Below, one piece after another: positions 54,301 to 63,505 of a stretch of 64,000 bases of DNA. The notes under the pieces were generated by a model that had not been told where the DNA came from, did not search any database, and was given only the letters and a program-made list of their open reading frames with translations. The stretch lies in NCBI RefSeq assembly GCF_002377905.1, contig NZ_DFQS01000057.1, positions 34,445-98,444 of the forward strand, in the 5' to 3' direction. The translations under genes and the position numbers were made by a program. The DNA is from Psychrobacter sp. UBA3483 (lineage in GTDB: Bacteria; Pseudomonadota; Gammaproteobacteria; Pseudomonadales; Moraxellaceae). The first letter of the stretch is position 1, and each line of letters starts with the position of its first letter.

Positions 54301-56172
54301 TACCACTTGCATATCGATGGTGTCAACATGTTCCAATACCAGCTCATACTCTTGCATCCAAATCGGCTGCTCTGGCAAATCGAACTCGTAGGTTTGTGCC
54401 GAGATCACCGATACGCCAAAGTTTTCTAGCACCGGCAAGACTTTTGAGAGAATGGCAGGGTTTTGGCGACCGTAAAGTTTTAGGTGCAGCTGATTGCTGG
54501 CGCCGCCCGTTGACTGATATAAATGCCAAATCATTGGCCGCTCGTCATTTAAGCCCGCCAGACGCTTGGTATCTTCGACCGCCGTCCGCGCATCAAACCG
54601 TTCTTGATAGGCTGCAGGAATATAACTTAAGAAGCGGCGCATTAAGGCATTGGCTTGCTGCTCGCCGACATTATCAAGCAGCATTCTTTGGTAATTATCG
54701 CGCCATGATTGCATAAGAGCCGACAGCTTATCTTGTAGCGCCGCCGTATCTACCTCATTTACTTGACCGGGTATCGTACGCACATGGACGTGGACGCGGG
54801 CGTGTTCTGATTCGTTAAATTCCGTGGTAAAGCCAGATGACGTACCGCCGTAAGCGTCTTTTAAGACGTTTTGTACTTTAATACGCAGCTCGGTATTGAA
54901 CTTATCACGCGGGATATAGACCAAGCAGGATACAAAGCGCTGATAATGATCGACTCGGCTAAATAAACGCAAGCTTTTCTTATCTTGCAATTGGCTAATA
55001 CCAGAGACGATAGGATATAACTCTTCAACGCTGGCTTGAAACAAATCATCACGCGGTAAAGAGTTAATCACATGCATCATTTTGTGATACGCATGACCGT
55101 CACGTGGTAAATCCGCCATCGCCATGATTTTATTGGCTTTTTCACGCAGTAATGGAATCTGTTGTACGCTTAGCTGATAGGCTTGCGCGGTAAATAGACC
55201 AATAAAGCGATATTCGCCAATCAGAGTGCCATTGTCATCGAACTTATGGATACCTAAAAAGTCCATATATACCGGACGATGAACGGGTGACACACGGCTT
55301 GATTTGGATAGCATCAATACGCGTGGCTCGGTTAATAGTTTTTTTAGATTATGGGGCAGCTCATCAAAGCTTTTTGAGAGCGTATCTTCACTACCGCCGC
55401 GCAACAGGCCAAGCCCACTATTACCAATGGCAAATAAGTCTAAATTACCATCATCTTCTAAGCGGTACTCGCGATAGCCTAAAAAGATAAAATGCTCGTC
55501 TAATACCCAATCCAAAAACGCCTGAATCTCTTGCTGCGAATAATACACTTCTGGTAGATTCTGACCAGCCAGCTCTGCTTTTATATCGGTCAGCTTGCCG
55601 CGTATCTGTTGCCAATCATCGACAACAACATCTAGAGTATCTATTTTTGCCAGCAACATTTGCTTTAGGGCTGCCAACTCATCATTGTTTTGATAAGCGA
55701 TTTCGCAATGAATTAAAGACATTTTTGAGGTGTCACTTTCATGAGCACTTTCGACATGAGTGATATCGCCGCTTTCATCACGCTCAACCCCGATAATGAT
55801 ATTATAAGTGCGATGGACGTCGATGCCTTCTGCTTCTAGACTCATCAAAATAGTATCGACCAAAAACGGTCTGTCGTAAGCGACTATTTGAATAACCGTA
55901 TGCGAGCTATGAAAATGCTGCTCTTCTGCGATAGGGTTTAAAATAGCAAGCTGCGGCTGACTGCCGTCATAGGCTTTGAGCAGGGTGAAATGATGCAGCG
56001 CCATGCCAGCCAAATCCATATTGCTGATATCTTTGGCCGCTTCTTGGTGCAAGCTTTGGTAATAGCTATGAATAAAATGATCAAATAGCGATTTGTCCTT
56101 TTGCACATAACTGGTGGCAATATCGCTTATCTGGCTAATCCGCTCTTTTGCGATATTTAACGTGTTAGGCAT
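51364..56172 (-). CDS. gdhB: NAD-specific glutamate dehydrogenase, large (180 kDa class)
   Basis: A 1602-residue enzyme that converts glutamate to 2-oxoglutarate and ammonia with NAD. The length is typical of the large class found in Pseudomonas, Psychrobacter and Streptomyces. The catalytic core lies in the middle: RGGLRWSDRMEDFRTEVL, then AQMVKNAVIVPVGSKGGF with the catalytic Lys, and VAADKGTATFSDIAN; further on VGIGDMSGDVFGNGML marks the nucleotide-binding part. The long N-terminal segment contains ACT-like regulatory sequence and the C-terminal about 400 residues are helical. Large GDHs are allosterically controlled by amino acids or TCA intermediates and serve mainly catabolism. Confidence 0.95.
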   Translation of the reverse strand: MPNTLNIAKERISQISDIATSYVQKDKSLFDHFIHSYYQSLHQEAAKDISNMDLAGMALHHFTLLKAYDGSQPQLAILNPIAEEQHFHSSHTVIQIVAYDRPFLVDTILMSLEAEGIDVHRTYNIIIGVERDESGDITHVESAHESDTSKMSLIHCEIAYQNNDELAALKQMLLAKIDTLDVVVDDWQQIRGKLTDIKAELAGQNLPEVYYSQQEIQAFLDWVLDEHFIFLGYREYRLEDDGNLDLFAIGNSGLGLLRGGSEDTLSKSFDELPHNLKKLLTEPRVLMLSKSSRVSPVHRPVYMDFLGIHKFDDNGTLIGEYRFIGLFTAQAYQLSVQQIPLLREKANKIMAMADLPRDGHAYHKMMHVINSLPRDDLFQASVEELYPIVSGISQLQDKKSLRLFSRVDHYQRFVSCLVYIPRDKFNTELRIKVQNVLKDAYGGTSSGFTTEFNESEHARVHVHVRTIPGQVNEVDTAALQDKLSALMQSWRDNYQRMLLDNVGEQQANALMRRFLSYIPAAYQERFDARTAVEDTKRLAGLNDERPMIWHLYQSTGGASNQLHLKLYGRQNPAILSKVLPVLENFGVSVISAQTYEFDLPEQPIWMQEYELVLEHVDTIDMQVVRAQFEDSLKQIWAGRVESDSFNELVLTTKLDTYDVVVLRALSRYMMQAKAPFSSAYIQQTVVKNSAISIALSELFDARMNPQYSEEERASKTNQTREQINRALAGVSSLDEDRILRWYLDLINAMVRTNFYQREADGQRKDRLSFKFLAADIPNLPKPKPMFEIFVYSPRVEAVHLRGGKVARGGLRWSDRMEDFRTEVLGLVKAQMVKNAVIVPVGSKGGFIVKTKTMADGREAFQAEGIACYQAFLRGMLDVTDNIVDGKIVPPANTVRHDEDDPYLVVAADKGTATFSDIANALSSEYNFWLDDAFASGGSVGYDHKAMGITARGGWESVKRHFRMRGMDIQNRDDFTVVGIGDMSGDVFGNGMLRSTHTKLVAAFNHLHIFIDPNPDTEASYAERERLFNLPRSTWDDYEKSLISQGGGVFSRQDKTIVISPEMKALFDISEDSLAPNELISALLKSPVDLIWNGGIGTYVKSANESHADVGDRANDAVRVNGGELRTAVVGEGGNLGFTQQGRIEYAQTGGRIYTDAIDNSGGVNCSDHEVNIKILLGKVVEQGDMTLKQRNELLESMTDTVAELVLRQNYLQPQALELSHLRAAANLSDHQRFIQMLESEGRLDRAIEYLPSDEEIAKRQKAGTGLTNPELAIVMAYGKMWVYDNLLASDLPDAPYFVNELRQYFPDELAANFFDEMKEHRLHREIISTYLTNSIVNRLGIEALFRLFEETGQTLATIARGYAIARDVFHVSKAWEKLESLDNQVDATLLLELELRLRDALENGVVWFINAFGQDLQVADMIERFENSVEKLTKAGGFIEQQFSEYLQEDITSLTENKLSADDAAMFAMLPYHVDALDAALLAEQYERPVDEIATLYFEAYHVLQLDWMMDNIATLPQQDHWDRRARHALVNEVSRSLRMLMDTLLTQPDAKQAFSDWKSRHTNQLDSVTAEMQKIDSNDESDISLSTLSVLMSELSGLVSK

Positions 56173-56546
56173 GTCCGTTGTCCTTTGTTATAGGTTTGTC
56201 GTTCTCGTTTTTTTAATAACCAATCATTGGTATTTACTGCTGCCAACTTATCAAAGTGTAACGCACCTCAGCGTATAGCAAAAGCGTACAACATCATTTC
56301 ATGAATCACTAAGATGTCGATAACCTTTGATAATAAGACAGTTAATGAGACAGTCTTTAGTAATTAAGACGATAACACCTTAACTTCATCTAAAACTTGC
56401 TGGCAAGTGGATACTCATAACAATCATAGCGTTTTTTTGTTAGAATACCGCAGTATATTGCAGCAGATTTTGCTGGCTCGCTATTAACTCCCAAAAAACT
56501 AACTCACAAACAACTCACAATGAATTTTGATGCTAAGGGCAGACGT
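56173..56546. other. Divergent spacer between gdhB and purD
   Basis: 374 bases with promoters for both genes presumed. The purD frame is open back to 56520, but the internal start is preferred. No repeat, operator or RNA structure was identified. Confidence 0.5.
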
Positions 56547-57884
56547 ATGATAAATATTTTGGTGATTGGCTCAGGTGGTCGCGAACACGCTCTCGCGTGG
56601 CAGTGTGCAAAAGACGACAAGGTACAAAACATCTATGTCGCCCCCGGTAATGCTGGCACTGCGCTTGAGCCAAAATGCCAAAACGTTATGCTAGAAGATG
56701 CAGATAACGCTGTCGAACATAGTGCGGTTATCGAATTTTGCAAAAAAAACGCCATTGATATGGTAATTGTTGGTCCAGAAGCGCCATTGGTAACGGGTAT
56801 TGTCGATGCTTGCCGTGAAGCTGGCATCAAAGCATGGGGGCCAACCGCTTATTGTGCACAGCTCGAAGGCTCAAAAACTTTTGCTAAAGAGTTTATGGCA
56901 CAAAACAACATACCAACCGCAGCTTATCAAGGGTTTACGGACGCTACTGCTGCCAAAGCGTATATCGATGAGCAAGGCGCACCGATTGTAATCAAAGCCG
57001 ACGGTTTGGCTGCGGGTAAAGGCGTTATCGTCGCTGAAACCATCAAGCAGGCGCATGATGCGATTGATGATATGCTTGCTGATAATAAATTTGGTGATGC
57101 TGGTAGCCGTGTGGTTATCGAGCAATTCTTGCAAGGTGAAGAAGCCAGCTTTATTTGCATGGTAGATGGTGAAAACATCTTACCGATGGCAACCAGCCAA
57201 GATCATAAGCGTGCGTTTGAAGGTGACACTGGACCAAATACTGGCGGCATGGGTGCCTACTCTCCTGCGCCAGTCGTGACCCAAGACGTTCACGATAAGG
57301 TAATGGCGCAAGTTATCCAACCTGTTGTTGATGCAATGAAAGCTGCCGGTCATCCTTATACTGGATTTTTATATGCTGGGCTAATGATTGATGAGGCGGG
57401 CGACCCGTATGTGATTGAATTTAACTGCCGCTTTGGTGACCCAGAAACGCAGCCGATTTTGATGCGTTTGCAATCATCGATGGTTGACTTGGTCGCTCAA
57501 GGGTTAGATGGTAAGTTACCAAGCGCCGCCAATTGGGATGAGCGCTCTGCTCTTGGCATCGTCGTTGCCTCAAAAGGTTATCCTGAAACCTCATCTAAAG
57601 GCGATGTGATTACTGGCTTACCAGAATTAGATGATGACAATCAAAGCTCGGTAAAAGTTTTCCATGCTGGCACGGCTTTTTCTAATGACGATGCGCTTAG
57701 TGATGATAGTGATGAGAAAGAAGTGGTGACCAATGGCGGGCGCGTATTGTGCGTGACAGCATTGGCTGATAGCATTTCTGGTGCGCAGCAAGCCGCATTG
57801 GCAGTGACAGGCGCGATTAGTTTTGATGGTGCCCATTATCGCCGTGATATCGGACATCATGCGATTACTCGTGAAAACGTTTGA
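56547..57884 (+). CDS. purD: Phosphoribosylamine-glycine ligase
   Basis: A 445-residue ATP-grasp enzyme that joins phosphoribosylamine and glycine in the second step of purine synthesis. The N-terminus reads ILVIGSGGREHALAW, with the GGREHA motif. The ATP-grasp core has IKADGLAAGKGVIVA and FNCRFGDPETQPIL. GGMGAYSPAP is the family signature. There is a 10-15 residue acidic insertion near the C-terminus (SNDDALSDDSDEKEV). ATG at 56547 is preferred (AAGG nine bases upstream). No purH is adjacent on this strand. The spacing to the terminator indicates a single-gene unit. Confidence 0.95.
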   Translation: MINILVIGSGGREHALAWQCAKDDKVQNIYVAPGNAGTALEPKCQNVMLEDADNAVEHSAVIEFCKKNAIDMVIVGPEAPLVTGIVDACREAGIKAWGPTAYCAQLEGSKTFAKEFMAQNNIPTAAYQGFTDATAAKAYIDEQGAPIVIKADGLAAGKGVIVAETIKQAHDAIDDMLADNKFGDAGSRVVIEQFLQGEEASFICMVDGENILPMATSQDHKRAFEGDTGPNTGGMGAYSPAPVVTQDVHDKVMAQVIQPVVDAMKAAGHPYTGFLYAGLMIDEAGDPYVIEFNCRFGDPETQPILMRLQSSMVDLVAQGLDGKLPSAANWDERSALGIVVASKGYPETSSKGDVITGLPELDDDNQSSVKVFHAGTAFSNDDALSDDSDEKEVVTNGGRVLCVTALADSISGAQQAALAVTGAISFDGAHYRRDIGHHAITRENV

Positions 57885-58302
57885 TATGGTTAAGCTGGTC
57901 TAAATTTTTATCTTAAAAGCTTTTTTTAAAGGCTGTTTTTTTAAAAGCGACGTTTTAAAAATTATATTGTTTTGTAATAATCCGACCCAGTAATGCTAGG
58001 TCGGTTTCTTTTTGCTCATTTTTTACGATCTTATTTAAAAAATTATCTGTGGCGGCTTAGTGTTAGAATAAAGATCATTACTGTGGCGCTTGATTTGGAG
58101 TGCTCTAGTGCTAGGTAATAGCCTGTAGCTTAGCAATTAATACAGTCACTTTTAATATGCATACGTTAACTTACAAAGTAACTGTTCAGGCTAGGCTCAG
58201 GCAGCTCAATCTACCACCCATTATATGATACAATTTTGTACCAGTACGTCGCATCTCCTTGTATTGTCGGTTTACGCCCGCACATCAATAGCAACCGGAT
58301 GA
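57885..58302. other. Spacer between purD and the ABC1 kinase gene
   Basis: 418 bases. The purD terminator is at 57982-58013. The remaining 290 bases contain no supported gene and should hold the promoter of the downstream gene. Confidence 0.5.
57982..58013 (+). terminator. Terminator after purD
   Basis: CCGACC (57982-57987) and GGTCGG (57999-58004), extended inward by AG/CT after one mismatch, followed by TTTCTTTTT. Confidence 0.75.
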
Positions 58303-59724
58303 ATGATTATATTTATGGCAAATGATACCTCTAGACCTTCTAATAATAAACCGTCTAATAATAAGCAATCCATCGACAACCTGAAGACCTCAGGGTTTGA
58401 GCGTCGGATGTCCATTGCAAAAACTTCCTTAAATATCGGTCGTCGTTGGGCAGGTAATAGTGTGTCAGGTATGTTTTTGAATAAAGAAGCACGTACAGCG
58501 CGCAACCAAATATTTATGGAAGAACAGGCGCATTATCTGGCAGAAGAGCTGGGTAAATTAAAAGGGTCGGTAGTAAAAATTGGCCAAATGCTGGCAATTT
58601 ATGGCGAGCATATATTACCGCCCGAAATCACGCGCGCCCTGCAAACGCTCAATGATGACACCGCAACCTTAGCATGGCCAAAAATCGAGGTCACGTTACG
58701 TCAATTATTGGGCGCGAAGTTAAATGAGCTAGAAGTTGATCCCATTCCTATTGGTACCGCTTCCCTCGCCCAAGTTCATCGCGCAACAGTGTTGGCAACG
58801 GGTGAGCAAGTGGTTTTAAAAATTCAATATCCAGGTGTTGCCGATGCTATTAATTCTGACTTGGCTTTATTTAAGCGTTTATTAAAAGTCAGTAATATCG
58901 TACCGCAAACACGCGCTCTCGATGCATGGTTTGAAGAGATACGTGACCTCCTCCATCATGAAGTTGACTACGAAGCGGAAGCAGCGACCACGGAGCGTTT
59001 TTATGAGCGCTTACTGGGCGACCCGCGTTATATCGTACCCAAAATCAATCGTACTTACTCAACCAAACGCTTGTTATGCATGTCTTATGAGCCAGGCATT
59101 ACGGTGGTCTCGGAAGCGCTACAGTTATTGTCACATGAGCGCCGCAACGCTATCGGTCAAGCGGCTATCGAAATCATGATGCAAGAGATTTTCGTTTGGG
59201 GTGAGATGCAAACGGATCCCAATTTTGGCAATTACCTCGTTCGTGTCGCTGCCAATGAAAACGAAATCGATAAACTGGTATTATTAGATTTTGGCGCCAT
59301 TCGCCAATTCGATAACAACCTACTGACGATTGCACACGGGTTATTACGAGCCGGATATCGTCACGACCATCAAGCGATGAAGCGAGCTATGACGGGTTAT
59401 GACTTCTTTGATAGCATGAGCGATAAAGTACGCTCAGATATCGCTTCATTATTCTTGTTGGCGACAGAACCCTTTAGCGACCCTACTTTAAACCCTGATA
59501 TTCCTAATAACTGTTTGGATGAACAGCAGCGTTATATCTGGGCGAACAGTAAGTTGCATACTCGCCTCTCAAATAATGCCACGCAAGCGATGCAGTCTTT
59601 TGAGTTTAACCTGCCGCCTAAAGAGTTTATGTTTATCAGTAGAAAATTTATCGGTGCCTATACCTTTTTGACGGTATTAGATGCTCATACTGATTCTAAT
59701 AAATTGGTGAAGCCTTTTTTGTAG
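58303..59724 (+). CDS. ABC1/UbiB (AarF) family kinase-like protein
   Basis: A 473-residue atypical protein-kinase-like protein. The family KxGQ motif is VVKIGQMLAIYG, the Ala-rich loop is GTASLAQVHRA, the nucleotide-binding Lys is in VVLKIQYPGV, and LDFGAIRQF is the metal-binding motif. Members bind ATP and, as UbiB, help ubiquinone synthesis at the membrane, while others act in lipid homeostasis. Here no ubi gene is adjacent, and no membrane segment at the C-terminus is clear (UbiB proper has two), so it is probably a cytosolic AarF relative and not UbiB itself. The start is uncertain (58303 or the ATG at 58315). Terminator downstream. Confidence 0.85.
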   Translation: MIIFMANDTSRPSNNKPSNNKQSIDNLKTSGFERRMSIAKTSLNIGRRWAGNSVSGMFLNKEARTARNQIFMEEQAHYLAEELGKLKGSVVKIGQMLAIYGEHILPPEITRALQTLNDDTATLAWPKIEVTLRQLLGAKLNELEVDPIPIGTASLAQVHRATVLATGEQVVLKIQYPGVADAINSDLALFKRLLKVSNIVPQTRALDAWFEEIRDLLHHEVDYEAEAATTERFYERLLGDPRYIVPKINRTYSTKRLLCMSYEPGITVVSEALQLLSHERRNAIGQAAIEIMMQEIFVWGEMQTDPNFGNYLVRVAANENEIDKLVLLDFGAIRQFDNNLLTIAHGLLRAGYRHDHQAMKRAMTGYDFFDSMSDKVRSDIASLFLLATEPFSDPTLNPDIPNNCLDEQQRYIWANSKLHTRLSNNATQAMQSFEFNLPPKEFMFISRKFIGAYTFLTVLDAHTDSNKLVKPFL

Positions 59725-59747
59725 TATAAGAAATTTGATGTTTTTTG

Positions 59748-59780
59748 GACCGCCTTTTTGTGGCGGTCTTTTTATTTTTT
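59748..59780 (+). terminator. Terminator after the ABC1 kinase gene
   Basis: GACCGCC (59748-59754) and GGCGGTC (59762-59768), loop of seven, followed by a 12-base T-rich tract. Confidence 0.85.
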
Positions 59781-59909
59781 ATGTTTTTTTGCTTAGGCTA
59801 TTTTATATAATCATTTTAATAAGGATATATTTTTGTTTACTGCTCTGCATTCCTACGCTGATATTCAATAATTTTTGAGTATTATGCGTATTTTTGCTTA
59901 GGCTATTTT

Positions 59910-60572
59910 TCATGCTTCACTACTCGCTTGCCAATTGTCGAATCTGGTTTGATAACCGTCAGGCTTACGCATGTTTAGCTGCCAACAAGTTTCACCGCGC
60001 GCCAAGTATTTGACTTCAAAATGTGTACGCTGACTATCACTAGCGACTTTATGACGCGTATTCGGTAAGCACCAGACTTCATTGGCTTGCTGCTCTGCAT
60101 TATCCATATACGCTTCTATATTAGTCGCCAGCACCACTTCTCCATCTACTTGCAAACGAGAAAGCAAAAACTCAAAAAAAGGCATGTTTAACCACTGTTG
60201 GTTGGGGTTATGTTGCTCAGGATTGGGATATAAGATAAAGATACGCTCGATACTGTTTGGCACAATGGCATGGACAATCCAAGCGATGGCATCAGCATGA
60301 ATCGCGCTGAGATTGCTTGATTTCTGCTGCGCTGCCATTTTAGCAAAGGCATCGAATTTATTACGCGTACGCTCGATGGCTATCAAGTGCTTATCAGGAT
60401 GTTGCATTGCGAAGCTAAGCGCATGCTTGCCCTTCCCTGCGCCAATCTCCAATACCAAAGGCAGCTCGGCGTCGACCAATATATCCGGCATTATAAAATC
60501 ACGTGGGGCTGAGAGTTTTTGTGGTTGGAAGGCACGCTGCTGCTGATGCGAAAGCTCGATATTATCAGTCAT
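59910..60572 (-). CDS. TrmB-like SAM-dependent methyltransferase, variant motif
   Basis: A 220-residue Rossmann-fold methyltransferase. LVLEIGAGKGKHALSFA is the SAM motif I. The TrmB family (tRNA guanine46-N7) has YPDPWPKKRH; here the corresponding segment is ILYPNPEQHNPNQQWLNMPF, followed by DGEVVLATNIEAYMDNAE in the right place. The overall layout, including ATN for the usual ATD, is TrmB-like, but the altered catalytic stretch suggests a paralogue with a different tRNA or substrate. Convergent with the ABC1 gene. A canonical trmB may exist elsewhere; it cannot be checked here. Confidence 0.75.
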   Translation of the reverse strand: MTDNIELSHQQQRAFQPQKLSAPRDFIMPDILVDAELPLVLEIGAGKGKHALSFAMQHPDKHLIAIERTRNKFDAFAKMAAQQKSSNLSAIHADAIAWIVHAIVPNSIERIFILYPNPEQHNPNQQWLNMPFFEFLLSRLQVDGEVVLATNIEAYMDNAEQQANEVWCLPNTRHKVASDSQRTHFEVKYLARGETCWQLNMRKPDGYQTRFDNWQASSEA

Positions 60573-60806
60573 CTACTATCCTTAAGGGATTTGTCATTTG
60601 TCATTATTCGACCGCATGCTATTATATAGTCAATCTAGTCCAATAGTAATACAACGACCGTGCTTATCGAACGACAATTATTAATGATGCAGAGCGATTG
60701 CTTATAAATCTGGAAAACCCACATTTTTCATACTCGCTATTGATTAGAAGCGCTGTCCTAAATGACAGCATTTATTGATAGCCCATAGGATGTATCTACT
60801 TTTATT

Positions 60807-61019
60807 ATGACTGAATCTACTTCTAGCAACAGCGACAACCATACCAACCCCTTACCCAAAACCTATCCTTGTCCAGAATGCGGCAACCAAACCGCGTGGC
60901 AGGACAATAAATATAAGCCATTTTGTAGTCATCACTGCAAGCTTATCGACTTAGGCGCTTGGGCAAGTGAAGAATATACCTTACCTGCCGAATCGACGCC
61001 GTTTTCTGATGAGCTCTAA
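60807..61019 (+). CDS. yacG: DNA gyrase inhibitor YacG, zinc protein
   Basis: A 70-residue protein with the zinc-binding pattern C-x2-C-x15-C-x3-C (CPECG, then FCSHHCK). The WASEEYTLP segment is the family end. In E. coli it binds GyrB and blocks DNA binding. It is followed by the argD-like gene after about 50 bases on the same strand, a chance neighbour or loose operon. Confidence 0.92.
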   Translation: MTESTSSNSDNHTNPLPKTYPCPECGNQTAWQDNKYKPFCSHHCKLIDLGAWASEEYTLPAESTPFSDEL

Positions 61020-61073
61020 TTAATCCCAATCTCTCTAGCCCTCTAACCTTTTATAACTCCAAGGATGTTTTAC

Positions 61074-62255
61074 ATGTCTGCTACTTACCTGATGCCCACT
61101 TATAATCGTCAACCAATCAGCTTCACCCGCGGTTCAGGCAGTTGGCTTTATACCAAAGATGAGACGCCTTATTTAGATGCTTTGACAGGTATCGCAGTAT
61201 GCGGTTTGGGGCACTGCCATCCAAAGGTGACAGAGGCTATTCAGCAGCAGGCGGCAACCTTGGTGCATACCAGTAATTTATTTGGTATTGATTGGCAAGA
61301 GCGCGCTGGCGAAGCTCTATGTCATGCGGCGCAAATGGATAGCGTGTTCTTTGCTAATAGTGGTGCTGAAGCCAATGAAGCGGCATTAAAACTGGCACGA
61401 CTCTATGCCCATCAGCAAGGTTTTAAACGCCCAAAAGTTATCGTTATGGAACAGTCTTTTCATGGTCGTACCTTGCTGTCGTTATCAGCAACTGCCAACC
61501 CTAAAGCACGTGAAGGTTTTTATACCTTGGATGAAGATTTTCTCCGTGTGCCCTTTGGTGATATCGCTGCGATTGAACAAGCCGCTCAAGACCATGATGA
61601 TATCTGTGCGGTATTTGTCGAGCCTATCCAAGGCGAAGGGGGTTTGAATACCGCAGCCAATGGTTTTAATTACCTTGAGCAGCTACAAGCCGTATGCGAT
61701 AGCCATAATTGGTTATTTATGCTCGATGAAGTACAAACCGGCAACGGTCGTACGGGCAAATACTTTGCTTATCAGCATAGCAATGCTCGTCCTGATGTCT
61801 TAACGACGGCCAAAGGCTTAGGTAATGGCTTTCCAGTAGGTGCTTGCATGGTACGCGGGCGTGCCAATGGCTTATTTGGTGCCGGTAGTCACGGCTCAAC
61901 CTATGGAGGCACGCCTTTGGCCAGTCGTGTGGTACATAGCGTTTATGACGTGCTTGCTGACGGCAATATTATGAATAATGCTGTCACCGAAGGACAATTC
62001 ATCCGTGAGGGTGTCGTTGATGCGCTTGGACAATATGGCGTTAGCACTCGCGGCGCAGGGATGATGATCGGTATTGCTCTACCAGAACAGATGGACTGTA
62101 GCAAATTGGTTGACCGTGCCCGTGATGAGCAAAAATTAATCATCAACGTCACAGGCGGTCATGTGATTCGTCTATTGCCGCCGCTTAATATGAGCCGTGA
62201 TGAAAGCTCACAAGTAGTTGAGCGCTTGGTTAATTTATTAAAGCCTTCATTTTAA
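61074..62255 (+). CDS. argD: Acetylornithine-type aminotransferase (class III)
   Basis: A 393-residue PLP enzyme of class III. ANSGAEANEAALKLAR binds PLP phosphate, MLDEVQTGNGRTGKYFAYQH contains the Asp that pairs with the PLP ring, and the Schiff-base Lys is in TTAKGLGNGFPVGA. The GGTPLASRV and LLPPLNMS ends are typical of ArgD. It converts N-acetylornithine and 2-oxoglutarate to N-acetylglutamate semialdehyde and glutamate in arginine synthesis. A succinylornithine or diaminopimelate role is possible. ATG at 61074 has AAGGA eight bases upstream; the frame is open nine bases further back. Confidence 0.9.
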   Translation: MSATYLMPTYNRQPISFTRGSGSWLYTKDETPYLDALTGIAVCGLGHCHPKVTEAIQQQAATLVHTSNLFGIDWQERAGEALCHAAQMDSVFFANSGAEANEAALKLARLYAHQQGFKRPKVIVMEQSFHGRTLLSLSATANPKAREGFYTLDEDFLRVPFGDIAAIEQAAQDHDDICAVFVEPIQGEGGLNTAANGFNYLEQLQAVCDSHNWLFMLDEVQTGNGRTGKYFAYQHSNARPDVLTTAKGLGNGFPVGACMVRGRANGLFGAGSHGSTYGGTPLASRVVHSVYDVLADGNIMNNAVTEGQFIREGVVDALGQYGVSTRGAGMMIGIALPEQMDCSKLVDRARDEQKLIINVTGGHVIRLLPPLNMSRDESSQVVERLVNLLKPSF

Positions 62256-62284
62256 ACGATTGATCTAATCAAAGTTTACAGCTA

Positions 62285-62319
62285 AAAAAGCCTATAAATA
62301 ACTTATCTATAGGCTTTTT
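62285..62319. terminator. Bidirectional terminator between argD and lysR-type gene
   Basis: AAAAAGCCTATA (62285-62296) and its perfect complement (62308-62319), loop 11, with flanking A and T runs. Confidence 0.88.
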
Positions 62320-62371
62320 GCTTTTTAACACTTTAAAAGTAATTTAAATTAAATGTTATTAAGCGCTTAGC

Positions 62372-63271
62372 TTAATTGGCATGAAAGTACTTTTTTAACA
62401 CCTCTAAGCAGCGGGTGATTTTTGCAGGCTGTTGATCACGGTTTAAGGTGACGGCATATAGCACAAAACTTGGTAGCTGATAACCGGTCAATACTTCGAC
62501 CAAATTGCCATTTTCAAGCTCTTTTTTGACGTCCATTTCCATGATACGAATCAATCCATGACCTTCTTTTGCTAAAGTCATCGCCATAAACACGTTATTG
62601 GTATGAATACGTGAATTCATTTTAATGCGTGTTTTCTTGCCCGTTTCCGTTTGGGTAAGCTCTACATGACTTGCATCTTTCATGATATCGATACAAATCA
62701 GCTGATGGTCTGCCAAGTCTTTTGGCGTTTCAATCTTTTTATGCTGACGTAAATACTGCGGTGAGGCGACCAACAGTTGACGCACATCAGATAACGGATG
62801 ATTGCTCAGGGTTGAATCATTGATATTGGGGCTCATACGTACCGCAATATCGATACGCTCATCAATCATATCAATATAATGATTGTCGGCAAAATAGGTA
62901 ATGCTAAGGTCGTCGTGTGCCGACATCCAAGTCGATAGAGCGGGCAAAATATGGTGAACGCCAAGCTCAGGCGTCGTTGCAATACGCAAACTACCAGCGA
63001 GCTCATCGCGTAATTGATTGACTTTAATACGCCCTTGTTCAGCAGCGCTAACCACGTCTTTTGCCGCTTCATAAAAGCTTGCGCCCGCTTCTGTTAAGCT
63101 AAGCTTACGAGTTGAACGATGCAGGAGCACCACACCCAGCTCATTTTCTAGAGCGCGTATCTGCTGGCTGACCGCACTGGTTGTGATACCCAATTCGCGA
63201 GCTGAACCACTAAAAGAGCCGTGTCCGACCACACTGGCAAACACAGCCATACCACGTAAATTATCTAACAT
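62372..63271 (-). CDS. LysR-family transcriptional regulator
   Basis: A 299-residue regulator. The N-terminal winged helix holds ARELGITTSAVSQQIRALENELG, given here as its halves ARELGITTSAVSQQ and RALENELG. The effector-binding domain follows (about 90-290). It resembles the CrgA/DsdC-type LysR group in ELGVHHILPALSTW. The target is unknown. It is convergent with argD and separated from dnaX by about 230 bases, so it is probably autoregulated alone. Confidence 0.88.
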   Translation of the reverse strand: MLDNLRGMAVFASVVGHGSFSGSARELGITTSAVSQQIRALENELGVVLLHRSTRKLSLTEAGASFYEAAKDVVSAAEQGRIKVNQLRDELAGSLRIATTPELGVHHILPALSTWMSAHDDLSITYFADNHYIDMIDERIDIAVRMSPNINDSTLSNHPLSDVRQLLVASPQYLRQHKKIETPKDLADHQLICIDIMKDASHVELTQTETGKKTRIKMNSRIHTNNVFMAMTLAKEGHGLIRIMEMDVKKELENGNLVEVLTGYQLPSFVLYAVTLNRDQQPAKITRCLEVLKKYFHAN

Positions 63272-63505
63272 ATTCCCACCTAAGCTGCTTTTTAGTTTTT
63301 AATATAACTTAACCATTATAGCGGATTATAATAAATCTTACAGTTTTTTACTATAACTCTATTAGTCATCTAAAGCTATTTTGCCTTTAATAAAACTAAA
63401 AATATCAAGGCGATAAAATGACGTCACCTTGATATTTTGGTAAATATAATAAAGTATATAAAGATATGCTGATTAAAAATTGCCAATCATAAAATCAGCG
63501 ATTGT

